This document shows positions 1-5,350 of a stretch of DNA of 5,350 bases, one piece after another. Location: positions 1 to 5,350 of the forward strand of contig VBPP01000063.1 in assembly GCA_005877365.1 (NCBI GenBank), in the 5' to 3' direction. This stretch comes from Nitrososphaerota archaeon. GTDB taxonomy: Archaea; Thermoproteota; Nitrososphaeria; Nitrososphaerales; Gagatemarchaeaceae. Within the stretch, counting starts at the first letter, position 1, and the number at the start of each line of letters is the position of its first letter. The notes below the pieces were generated by a model. That model had not been told where the DNA came from. It did no database searches and saw only the letters and a list, made by a program, of their open reading frames with translations. The translations under genes and the position numbers were made by a program.

Positions 1-822
1 TGAATTGTCCACCACCATCAAACCCCAGGCCGCACCTCCTCCGATGTAGTTGGTTGTTCCCCAATCGGACTGATAGGCCTGGACATTTCCGAGCGAGGAA
101 TTGTTATCCCAATTAGGTTGGCCGCCGGCCGGTGGTACGGAGTACCAGCTCCACACAAGTTTCTGCGTCGACAGGTCGTACGCCGCGACGTATCCCCTCC
201 CTCCGTAGTCTGTTGTTGAACCTCTTACGATCAGGAGGTTCTTGTAGATTAAGGGAGCCTTCTCTCCATAGTAGTAACCCGTGTTGCCAGGTATGTTCTT
301 CCCGGTGTCTGGAATCACGAACTTGACCTGGCCGCTCACGGCCTCGAAGGCGTAGAGGGAGGTGTCCGAGGCCATCATGTAAATCGTCCCGTTGTTGTAA
401 AGGATGCTACTCACGATGTACGCGCTAGCCCACCAGGGTTTGCTAGAAAACTCCGACATGTTGACCTGGTAGAACCAAACCACCCCACCCGTGGCGCTGT
501 TAAGCGCGATCAGCCGATTGTAGGGAGTCGCGAAATACAATATGCCGTTGACGACGAGCGGCGTCGTCTCGATACCGAGGGCGGGCGCGGCCCCAGCGAT
601 GTGAAATGGATTGACGGGGACCTGGTAGACCCAACTCAGCTGAAGCTGGGCGACATTGTTGCTGTTTATCAGCGTCTGCGGGTTGAAGTTAGTGTTGCTC
701 GAATCGTAGGCGGGGTAGGGCCAATCGGCGTTGCCGCTCTGAGCGCTAGTCCGTTCGTAGCTCGACTGGGAGAGCACCAAGATCATGGTGACGGCCAAAA
801 CTAGGTGACGTCCGTGCGACAA
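1..822 (-). CDS. Secreted PQQ-type beta-propeller dehydrogenase, C-terminus beyond the window (partial)
   Basis: The visible 274 residues match the N-terminal half of quinoprotein alcohol dehydrogenases (MxaF/ExaA fold), which oxidise alcohols outside the membrane using PQQ and a metal. Propeller blades show as repeats ending in ALNSATGGVVW, AFEAVSGQVKF and AYDLSTQKLVW. Against M. extorquens MxaF recalled from memory, W266 (GGGAAWGL) matches Trp243, which stacks on PQQ, and D205 sits at metal ligand Glu177. The catalytic Asp region is off the edge. No Cys pair is visible. A TTG start at 822 is preferred because it gives a signal peptide (MSHGRH, then LVLAVTMILVLS) and follows a TATA-like box; an ATG at 786 would cut the hydrophobic core. 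The ATG at 832 is in another frame and soon stops. Clear paralogue of the propeller at 1790-3451, sharing IPGN(T/S)G, PPAGG and AYQxDWG. The substrate cannot be read from the sequence. Confidence 0.85.
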   Translation of the reverse strand, partial: MSHGRHLVLAVTMILVLSQSSYERTSAQSGNADWPYPAYDSSNTNFNPQTLINSNNVAQLQLSWVYQVPVNPFHIAGAAPALGIETTPLVVNGILYFATPYNRLIALNSATGGVVWFYQVNMSEFSSKPWWASAYIVSSILYNNGTIYMMASDTSLYAFEAVSGQVKFVIPDTGKNIPGNTGYYYGEKAPLIYKNLLIVRGSTTDYGGRGYVAAYDLSTQKLVWSWYSVPPAGGQPNWDNNSSLGNVQAYQSDWGTTNYIGGGAAWGLMVVDNS

Positions 823-848
823 GCCTGACCATTCTCACGGCTTCTCTG

Positions 849-862
849 GCTCTAATAAGGAT
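849..862 (-). promoter_or_regulatory. TATA-like box for the partial propeller gene
   Basis: On the minus strand an AT-rich box (AATCCTTATTAGA) lies in the 62-bp gap between the stop of the membrane protein gene and the TTG start at 822. Its centre is about 33 nt from the TTG, so transcription would begin a few nucleotides before the start codon, which is normal for archaea. The propeller gene may therefore have its own promoter as well as possible readthrough from the gene upstream. Confidence 0.4.
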
Positions 863-884
863 TAACGGCTAATCAGTCTCAGGA

Positions 885-1565
885 TCAGGAGAATTTCCGC
901 GAGAGAAAAATGTTGGCCAGCCCCGTCAAAGTACTGACTATCACGAGGAAGATGCCGAGGGCTGACGGTATAACTGCAAACTCCATCTGGATTCCGACGA
1001 TCGTATCACCGACCCCTTGATGCACGAGGGCGCTTCCAACGTAACCTCCAAGAAACATGAAGATGGACAACAGGTATACTCCGACTTCTAGGGTGGAAAA
1101 CTGAAAGAGGAAGAGAGGTCTGAGGACCGCATGGCGCTCGAACAACTCAGGTAGCCACCTGTACAACACCGACCAGCCCAGAGACCCCAGAACGCCGATC
1201 AGTACGAAGAATGCGTACCCGATTACCATGTAGATTCCTGGCCATCGCGTTATCAGAATCGGAAATTCAAAGGTCGGGATCAAGACAGGAATCGAAAAAC
1301 ACGCGGCCGCAAACGTGTTGAAGACGGTCGAATACGCGAAGTAATTCGAGGCCCTCACTACATCTAGAGTTCCCGTCTCCCTTCTTGGCAGGGCCAGCCC
1401 GGCCAGAAACAGAACGATGCCCAGGCCCACGAGCGCGAGCGCCCCCGTCATCCAAGGGGGGAGGTCAGCACGGAAGGTCTCAGAACGAAGTTGAATCAGG
1501 AGACCATACATCGCGCCGCCAAGGAAACCGATTATCGCGCCGAGAATCGAGACTGCTCTGCGCAC
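885..1565 (-). CDS. Six-helix integral membrane protein, function unknown
   Basis: I do not recognise the family. From the chosen start the protein has 226 residues and about six hydrophobic helices, near residues 4-24, 38-59, 75-98, 110-135, 151-181 and 195-221. It has no heme-binding CxxCH, no obvious quinone or metal site and almost no polar loops, so it is not evidently an enzyme. The frame stays open up to an ATG at 1730, but that adds 55 hydrophilic residues of no domain character. The GTG at 1565 is preferred because it gives MRRAVSILGAI, a typical membrane-protein start, and lies 27 nt from the centre of a good TATA-like box, fitting a leaderless transcript. A GTG at 1574 is the alternative. 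It ends 62 bp before the propeller gene on the same strand, so the two could be co-transcribed and the protein might anchor or serve that dehydrogenase. That role is only inferred from position. Confidence 0.7.
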   Translation of the reverse strand: MRRAVSILGAIIGFLGGAMYGLLIQLRSETFRADLPPWMTGALALVGLGIVLFLAGLALPRRETGTLDVVRASNYFAYSTVFNTFAAACFSIPVLIPTFEFPILITRWPGIYMVIGYAFFVLIGVLGSLGWSVLYRWLPELFERHAVLRPLFLFQFSTLEVGVYLLSIFMFLGGYVGSALVHQGVGDTIVGIQMEFAVIPSALGIFLVIVSTLTGLANIFLSRKFS

Positions 1566-1587
1566 GAGTGGCACCGTCGTCCTTTGT

Positions 1588-1597
1588 CGTATAAGTA
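1588..1597 (-). promoter_or_regulatory. TATA-like box for the membrane protein gene
   Basis: The minus strand reads AACTTATACG here. Its centre is about 27 nt upstream of the GTG at 1565, which is the normal archaeal TATA-to-transcription-start distance. This supports a leaderless mRNA and decides the start of the membrane protein against the longer open frame. Confidence 0.45.
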
Positions 1598-1750
1598 GTT
1601 GGTTTCCTCGTGATCGAGGGTCCCAGAAAATATTCGACCGCCGCCCCCAGCTACCACGTCCGTTATCGCCGTCAGAAAAGGTCATCTTCGCGGTGGCCGC
1701 CTTGTACACAAACGGGACAGCGCTGCGCAAGGGATGATTGTCTTAGGCTT

Positions 1751-1766
1751 GGAAACTCTTTAACTT
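1751..1766 (+). promoter_or_regulatory. BRE/TATA-like promoter of the full-length propeller gene
   Basis: GGAAAC followed by TCTTTAAC looks like an archaeal BRE plus TATA box. The TATA centre is about 29 nt from the ATG at 1790, leaving almost no leader. No Shine-Dalgarno sequence precedes that ATG. The rest of the 224-bp divergent gap (1566-1789) shows nothing else I can name. Confidence 0.5.
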
Positions 1767-1789
1767 CGTCACCGCGGCGAGAAGATCGA

Positions 1790-3451
1790 ATGAGGCTAGC
1801 GTGCCGAACCGCAGCCCTGCTATCCATTCTCGTCTTCGCCCAGGGACCTTCCCTGGCCACAAACTCATCGTCGACTGGAGCGCCGACCGATGCAAACTGG
1901 ACCGCAATGAACGCGAATAGAAACGGGACGAATCACGCGGAGCAGAGTCAGGTCGGACCCGACAACGTCAACCAGCTCACGAAAAGATGGGTCTTCTCCA
2001 TCCCTCCAGCATCGCCCGTTAAGGGGCTTGACCTGCTCCAGAACGGCTCGATTTCTCCGCCCCTCTCGGTCAACGGGACCGTCTATATCGTCACCAGCTA
2101 CCTCCGTATCTACGCGCTGGACTCAACAGACGGCTCTACTGTGTGGTCGTATCAGGCTGAACTCAATAGGACCGGCGTGTCACTCTCCCAACTCACGGGC
2201 CACACTCACGGTCTCGCTTACTACCGAGGAGACATCTGGTTCTCCCTGCCGGACTGTTCTGTGGTAGGAGTGGGAGCTGTGAGCGGCAAGCTGGACCACC
2301 ACATAGCCAGAATCTGTGCCGATATTCCAGGAAACTCGGGGCTCTATGACTCCTCCGGCGTCCCCCCAGTCTTCCACAACGACGTGATGATCTGGGTCAG
2401 CTCCGTCTCCGAAGGAACGGATGTCGGCAGAGGGTTCCTCGCGGCTTACAACCTAACCACCGGCACCCTGCTGTGGAGGTGGTTCGTCACACCCCCCGCC
2501 GGGGGCGACCCTCTCTGGGACCAAACATCCTGCCCTCTAACTACCTGCCACGGCAACGTGGCTGCGTACCAGGGCGATTGGGGGGCGATGGGTTCGCAGA
2601 ACCATCTCTCCCTCGCCGGTGCGGGGCCAGCCTTCGGGCAGCCCGCGGTCGACGAAAAGAGAGGAATAGTCTATGTCGCAACCTCCCAGCCATCCCCCGA
2701 CTGGAACGCGACCTACCGCCCGGGGCCGAACCTCTACTCGGATTCGATTGTCGCTCTGAACGTAACGAACGGCAAGATGCTCTGGTTCTTTCAGTCCACC
2801 CCGCACGACCTCTTCGACTTCGACTGCGGCTGGAACGTCGTGCTTGGGAATGCCTTAGTCAACGGACAGAACAGGTCGGTCGTCTTCAAGGGATGCAAGA
2901 ACGGCTACGTCTACGCCCTCGACGCGTCAATCGGGTCGCTGCTGTGGTACTTCAACCCGCCGAGCGTGAAGCGGGTCGGTACCCCAAATGCGAACTACGT
3001 CGTGACGGACAGCTATGACCCCACCCAGCGATGGATCGATTATCCGTCAGCGAGTGTCTTCGAGCAGTGCCCCGGTGCCAATGGCTCAATCGAGTCGGAC
3101 ATCGCCTTCGCATACAAATTAGTGTTCGTCGCGACCTACAACCTGTGCGCATTCGGCGCGGTGACTTCTGTGGACTCCTTTGGAGCGGGTCATTGGGGTG
3201 TTAGGCAGCTCGAACCCGCAGTTTCGCAAGCTAACACAACGACCGTGAGCAACGGAGTTCTCTACGCGGGGGCGCTCGACGGCTACATCCACACCTTCGA
3301 CGCGAGGACGGGGCAAGAGATATTCGCCCTGAATGTGGGAGTCGACCTCTACGAATCGCCAACCGTCGGCTCGGCCAGGTGTGGCGACACACTGTTGCTT
3401 CAGCTTACATCCCCGTCTTCGTACGGTGTCTTCTCGGCTAATCAAAGATGA
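1790..3451 (+). CDS. Secreted PQQ-type alcohol dehydrogenase-like propeller with lanthanide-type DFD motif
   Basis: The 553-residue quinoprotein begins with a signal peptide (MRLACRTAALLSILVFAQGPSLA), so it acts outside the membrane. It follows MxaF over most of its length. In alignment with M. extorquens MxaF recalled from memory, D343 (TPHDLFDFD, 337-345) is catalytic Asp303 and D345 is the extra Asp that coordinates the lanthanide in XoxF/ExaF enzymes. K370 (KNGYVYALD) sits at Arg331, as in many ethanol dehydrogenases. C427 and C453 match the Cys386-Cys415 disulfide. Changes are F282 for PQQ-stacking Trp243, Q300 for metal ligand Asn261, and no vicinal Cys-Cys pair. E208 is the likely Glu177 match, next to a two-residue insertion. 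Many NxS/T sequons suggest glycosylation. The ATG at 1790 is chosen over the open frame back to 1610 because it starts the signal peptide and follows a promoter-like box. The frame resumes after the TGA with a membrane anchor. Activity, metal and substrate are inferred. Confidence 0.87.
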   Translation: MRLACRTAALLSILVFAQGPSLATNSSSTGAPTDANWTAMNANRNGTNHAEQSQVGPDNVNQLTKRWVFSIPPASPVKGLDLLQNGSISPPLSVNGTVYIVTSYLRIYALDSTDGSTVWSYQAELNRTGVSLSQLTGHTHGLAYYRGDIWFSLPDCSVVGVGAVSGKLDHHIARICADIPGNSGLYDSSGVPPVFHNDVMIWVSSVSEGTDVGRGFLAAYNLTTGTLLWRWFVTPPAGGDPLWDQTSCPLTTCHGNVAAYQGDWGAMGSQNHLSLAGAGPAFGQPAVDEKRGIVYVATSQPSPDWNATYRPGPNLYSDSIVALNVTNGKMLWFFQSTPHDLFDFDCGWNVVLGNALVNGQNRSVVFKGCKNGYVYALDASIGSLLWYFNPPSVKRVGTPNANYVVTDSYDPTQRWIDYPSASVFEQCPGANGSIESDIAFAYKLVFVATYNLCAFGAVTSVDSFGAGHWGVRQLEPAVSQANTTTVSNGVLYAGALDGYIHTFDARTGQEIFALNVGVDLYESPTVGSARCGDTLLLQLTSPSSYGVFSANQR

Positions 3452-3607
3452 TACCTCATCGCTTACGGTCTGCCGCAGAGGGGTGCCCAGCTTCTGAGCT
3501 ACGCGCTCTACGCAGGGTTGGGTGGAGCAGCTGCCGGTCTGACCTTGTTCGCCGTTTATAGGCTGACTAGGTCTAGAGGGAGTCCAAAAGCGACCGGTCC
3601 TCGATGA
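3449..3607 (+). other. In-frame TGA and continuing membrane-anchor frame of the propeller gene
   Basis: After the TGA at 3449-3451 the same frame stays open for 51 codons to a second TGA at 3605-3607. It encodes YLIAYGLP, which completes the last blade as in PQQ propellers (MxaF ends its last blade near GVGLVFDL). A hydrophobic helix follows at about residues 568-590 of the readthrough product (LLSYALYAGLGGAAAGLTLF), then a basic tail (RLTRSR), the layout of a C-terminal anchor with its tail inside. A single GGA-to-TGA change would explain the break. It may be a nonsense mutation, a sequencing error or a readthrough site. The last 35 bp overlap the 3' end of the convergent PqqC-like gene. Nothing resembling a selenocysteine signal was evident by eye. 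Confidence 0.7.
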
Positions 3608-4307
3608 AGTAGTTCATGTAGACCGCATCGTGGATGCTCCAGGTCACATCGCTCATGCTCAGCGCCGCGGCGATCGCGCGGTCCTGCATCTCGCGTGTTG
3701 TGCAGTGTTTCATCACGATCTCGAGCACGACTTGGGAATCCCTATCGAGCTGAGCCAGCCTCGAAAGGAAGAACTTCATCCCTTCTGCCCTTATCCATCC
3801 GTAGTGTCTCCGCAAGCTCTCTATTCTCCTGGCGAGCTCCTCGCGCGCGGGTATCTCGTACAGACTCGTAGAGATTCCCTCGAGCCAGCTTGCACGCCGT
3901 GCGAAGTTGACAAGGTCATTAACCGCAAACCTCACGCCGGGCAGGCATCTCGCGGCGAGGACGTCCTCGCGCTTCAGCCCCGCGGCCTCGGCGAGCATCA
4001 GCCAGCCTTCCACGTCCCCCGGCGGCCTCTCCAGACCCTCCCTCCTGATCGTTCTCGACATCCAGATTCTCCTGATCTCTGGCAGCGGACAATTCGATAG
4101 TATCGCCGCATCCTTGCTGATGATGTTGTTCTGGAGGTAGAACCTGTTGATGATCCACGCCTGCATCTGCTTCTTGCTCAGTTCTCCCTTGTAGAGAAGT
4201 CTCATGAACGGGTGCTTGTCAATGTAGCGAGGCCTGAGAGAGTTCCTCAGGTCGCGAGAAAATGTTTCCCTCGATCGAAGGTCAGTCAACGCTCGAGCTC
4301 CTCTCAC
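3573..4307 (-). CDS. PqqC-like protein (TenA/THI-4/PqqC fold) with altered catalytic site
   Basis: The 244 residues align almost without gaps to PqqC, the cofactorless oxidase that makes PQQ in its last step. Shared blocks are NRFYxQ (54-59), KDAAIxxNCP (65-74), LPGVRFAV (122-129), NFARRAxW (134-141) and HYxWIxxEG (168-176). Against Klebsiella PqqC recalled from memory, ligand-side residues are kept: R55 (Arg50), Q59 (Gln54), K65 (Lys60), R85 (Arg80), R161 (Arg157), R183 (Arg179). The catalytic set is replaced: L58 (Tyr53), R89 (His84), L158 (His154), F179 (Tyr175), M218 (Lys214), I29 (His24). Normal PQQ synthesis is thus doubtful; it may bind PQQ or a relative, or catalyse another reaction. 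The GTG start at 4307 overlaps the regulator gene by 26 bp behind a purine-rich stretch; a TTG at 4289 would give an 8-bp overlap (TTGACTGA). Overlap and strand suggest translational coupling. Likely cytoplasmic. Confidence 0.88.
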   Translation of the reverse strand: MRGARALTDLRSRETFSRDLRNSLRPRYIDKHPFMRLLYKGELSKKQMQAWIINRFYLQNNIISKDAAILSNCPLPEIRRIWMSRTIRREGLERPPGDVEGWLMLAEAAGLKREDVLAARCLPGVRFAVNDLVNFARRASWLEGISTSLYEIPAREELARRIESLRRHYGWIRAEGMKFFLSRLAQLDRDSQVVLEIVMKHCTTREMQDRAIAAALSMSDVTWSIHDAVYMNYFIEDRSLLDSL

Positions 4308-5154
4308 TCTCCTCCTTCTCCTCTTCTTCCGACGAGCCGCCGACGAGCTTCAAGGGATGGTGCAAGACGGCCTCCTTCAGCCAATCCAGGCTGGCGTGCC
4401 TTGGGCGCCCGACGGCGAGGCAGCAGGCAGGCAGGTCGACATCGAGTCTCTCAACCGTCTGACCTGCGCCGTGCTTCGGCTGCACTATCCCCCGGATGAA
4501 TCCCTCCAAGAAGTGGCACGCGTACCCCGGGTGGTCTGAAGATCCGAGGCATTTCTCCAGAACCAAGACGCCGGTTCTCGTGCCTCTTATCTCGATGAGC
4601 CGAGCCGACGCAATCATCTTCTTTCCCATCTCATCGGCGAGCTCGCGCAGTGTCTCTTTCCCATTCCTCCCCCTCACTGCATGCGACAGCATCGACCCCG
4701 CCCGGTATCCATAGCCTTCCAGGAGAGTTCTATGTTCGCTCTTGCTGATCTTGAAGAGGCGCAAAAACAACTTGTAGAGGAGAACCTCGAAACTTCCTCC
4801 TTCGGGCAGCTCGCTCGCCGTCTCCCACAGCAGAGTCTCCACACCGAAGACCTCCTCGAGGCTCGTCAACTCCTCCTCTTCTTCGTCGCCTGAAGGGAGA
4901 ATGACCAGAGATCCCTCCTTCAAGGAATACTCGTTGCTCACAACCCCGCCTCTCCCCACCCTCGTATCCACAATTTCGATGGCTCCCCTAGCGAGTAGGT
5001 TCGCCAGGTGGTAGTTCACGGTGGATTTTGAGACCCCGAGAGCCGAAGCCAGGGCGGTCAGGGTGGAGGGATTTCTTGCGAGGCTTCGGAGAATTCCGTC
5101 CCTTACCCATCCCTTCTTCACGGACGAGATGAAAGAGTGTGTTGCCGCGCTCAT
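4282..5154 (-). CDS. HTH-V4R one-component transcription regulator
   Basis: The 290-residue protein has an N-terminal winged helix (about 16-78) with recognition helix SKSTVNYHL (42-50), of ArsR/MarR-like type. A Glu-rich linker (89-95) follows, then a C-terminal V4R domain (about 140-260). V4R marks are GYGYRAG (147-153), CHFLEGFIRGI (213-223) and CCLAVGRP (244-251). V4R domains bind small hydrophobic ligands and often carry conserved Cys; here C213, C245 and H253 fall near those places, the last as His instead of Cys. The tail is acidic (EEEEKEESE, 276-284). It probably controls transcription in response to a small molecule, perhaps a quinone or aromatic. The ATG at 5154 is preferred over the GTG at 5175 because it lies about 28 nt from an AT-rich TATA-like box. 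The 3' end overlaps the PqqC-like gene, so the two are likely one operon. Ligand and targets are not visible. Confidence 0.85.
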   Translation of the reverse strand: MSAATHSFISSVKKGWVRDGILRSLARNPSTLTALASALGVSKSTVNYHLANLLARGAIEIVDTRVGRGGVVSNEYSLKEGSLVILPSGDEEEEELTSLEEVFGVETLLWETASELPEGGSFEVLLYKLFLRLFKISKSEHRTLLEGYGYRAGSMLSHAVRGRNGKETLRELADEMGKKMIASARLIEIRGTRTGVLVLEKCLGSSDHPGYACHFLEGFIRGIVQPKHGAGQTVERLDVDLPACCLAVGRPRHASLDWLKEAVLHHPLKLVGGSSEEEEKEESERSSSVD

Positions 5155-5178
5155 GTGTGTTCGGATTATCCTCACACA
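5154..5178. promoter_or_regulatory. Imperfect dyad, candidate operator at the regulator start
   Basis: On the plus strand TGTGTG and CACACA flank GGATTATCC, which is itself an inverted repeat with one central base. The outer and inner dyads share a centre to within one base (about 5166-5167). The 25-bp element lies between the regulator start and its TATA-like box, where a bound dimer would block transcription start. It also borders the TATA-like box of the divergent gene. This fits autoregulation by the HTH-V4R protein, but binding is inferred. Confidence 0.5.
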
Positions 5179-5200
5179 AAATTATTAGGTCATTTAAGAG
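5178..5200. promoter_or_regulatory. Divergent AT-rich promoter for the regulator and the exported protein gene
   Basis: AAAATTATTA at 5178-5187 is centred about 28 nt from the regulator ATG at 5154 (minus strand) and about 30 nt from the ATG at 5214 (plus strand), so one AT-rich box could place both transcription starts at or near the start codons. A second AT-rich stretch, CATTTAAGAG at 5191-5200, is too close to 5214 for the plus gene but could give the regulator gene a short leader. Confidence 0.45.
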
Positions 5201-5213
5201 TTGCCGTCGACCA

Positions 5214-5350
5214 ATGCGAAGAGGGGCGGTCGGGACTTCGGCGAAGGTGACCGCAATCATCGTTGCGATCGTCGTGATAGCTGCCGGCGGCTACTACTAC
5301 TCCTACTACCTCGCCGCGCCTCAAACTCAGAATGTAACGCTGAAGGTGTA
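5214..5350 (+). CDS. Exported or membrane-anchored protein, N-terminus only (partial)
   Basis: Only 45 codons are visible. They encode MRRGAVGTSAK, then a hydrophobic segment (about residues 12-25, VTAIIVAIVVIAAG), a Tyr-rich stretch (GGYYYSYYL) and a hydrophilic start of the mature part (AAPQTQNVTLKV). A basic tip, a membrane helix and then a beta strand like VTLKV is the usual beginning of archaeal ABC-transporter substrate-binding proteins, but 45 residues are too few to assign a family. The ATG is the first in frame after the divergent promoter. It faces away from the HTH-V4R regulator, which may control it. Confidence 0.6.
   Translation, partial: MRRGAVGTSAKVTAIIVAIVVIAAGGYYYSYYLAAPQTQNVTLKV

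Noticed and set aside
601..804. Open frame of 67 codons on the plus strand
   Set aside because: It is antisense to the signal peptide and first blade of the partial propeller and has no promoter or recognisable features.
1566..1730. N-terminal extension of the membrane protein to an ATG at 1730
   Set aside because: It is hydrophilic and low in recognisable structure, and it contains the TATA-like box at 1588-1597 that fits a start at 1565.
1610..1789. N-terminal extension of the full-length propeller frame by 60 residues
   Set aside because: The extension has no domain character, precedes the signal peptide that begins at 1790, and contains the likely promoter.
2473..3018. Open frame of 181 codons on the plus strand
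   Set aside because: It lies wholly inside the propeller gene in another frame. Its Arg-rich composition is typical of an out-of-frame shadow in GC-rich coding DNA.
3449..3451. TGA read as selenocysteine
   Set aside because: Homologous propellers have no known selenocysteine here, no SECIS-like hairpin was evident by eye, and archaeal selenocysteine is known mainly from methanogens. A Gly-to-stop change is simpler.
3630..4100. Open frame of 156 codons on the plus strand
   Set aside because: It is antisense to the PqqC-like gene, whose protein is strongly conserved. It has no signal, domain or start context of its own.
3573..4307. Heme-oxygenase-like diiron oxidase (CADD type) or TenA thiaminase
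   Set aside because: The His/Asp/Glu ligand spacing of diiron members is not visible, and the sequence matches PqqC blocks far better than TenA.
5214..5350. Assignment to a specific substrate-binding protein such as a molybdate/tungstate binder
   Set aside because: Only a membrane segment and a few mature residues are visible, too little for any substrate call.
1..5350. CRISPR arrays, tRNA or rRNA genes, insertion sequences and strong terminators
   Set aside because: No spaced direct repeats, cloverleaf-like segments, transposase motifs or clear hairpin/T-tract ends were seen on either strand.

Overview
The window reads as a piece of a GC-moderate archaeal chromosome. Four points favour archaea: TATA-like boxes lie about 25-35 nt upstream of several starts with little or no room for a leader, AGG/AGA arginine codons are frequent, secreted proteins carry many N-glycosylation sequons, and there is a winged-HTH/V4R one-component regulator. 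Secreted PQQ-type propellers beside a PqqC-like protein recall the PQQ-dehydrogenase-rich, non-ammonia-oxidising relatives of Thaumarchaeota (Nitrososphaeria). That placement is inference, not proof.

Layout. (1) On the minus strand, 1-822 is the N-terminal 274 residues of a secreted PQQ-type beta-propeller dehydrogenase; it runs off the left edge. (2) Upstream of it on the same strand, 885-1565 encodes a six-helix membrane protein of unknown function. (3) Diverging from these, 1790-3451 (+) encodes a second, full-length secreted PQQ-type propeller. It carries the Asp-x-Asp signature of lanthanide-dependent alcohol dehydrogenases. Its frame continues past an in-frame TGA into a C-terminal membrane anchor ending at 3607. 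(4) Convergent with it, 3573-4307 (-) encodes a clear PqqC homologue in which most catalytic residues known from Klebsiella PqqC are replaced. (5) Overlapping the start of that gene, 4282-5154 (-) encodes an HTH-V4R transcription regulator. (6) Diverging from the regulator, 5214 to the right edge (+) is the start of an exported protein with an N-terminal membrane segment.

How they may work together (inference). The two propellers would oxidise alcohols or sugars outside the membrane with PQQ. The PqqC-like protein could bind or modify the cofactor or a related quinone. The HTH-V4R protein, probably co-transcribed with it, would sense a small hydrophobic or quinone-like ligand. A 25-bp imperfect dyad between the regulator start and its TATA box is a good autoregulatory operator candidate and may also control the divergent exported protein. 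The most notable points are the UGA that separates the propeller from its anchor, the catalytically altered PqqC, and the lanthanide-type DFD motif in an apparently archaeal enzyme.
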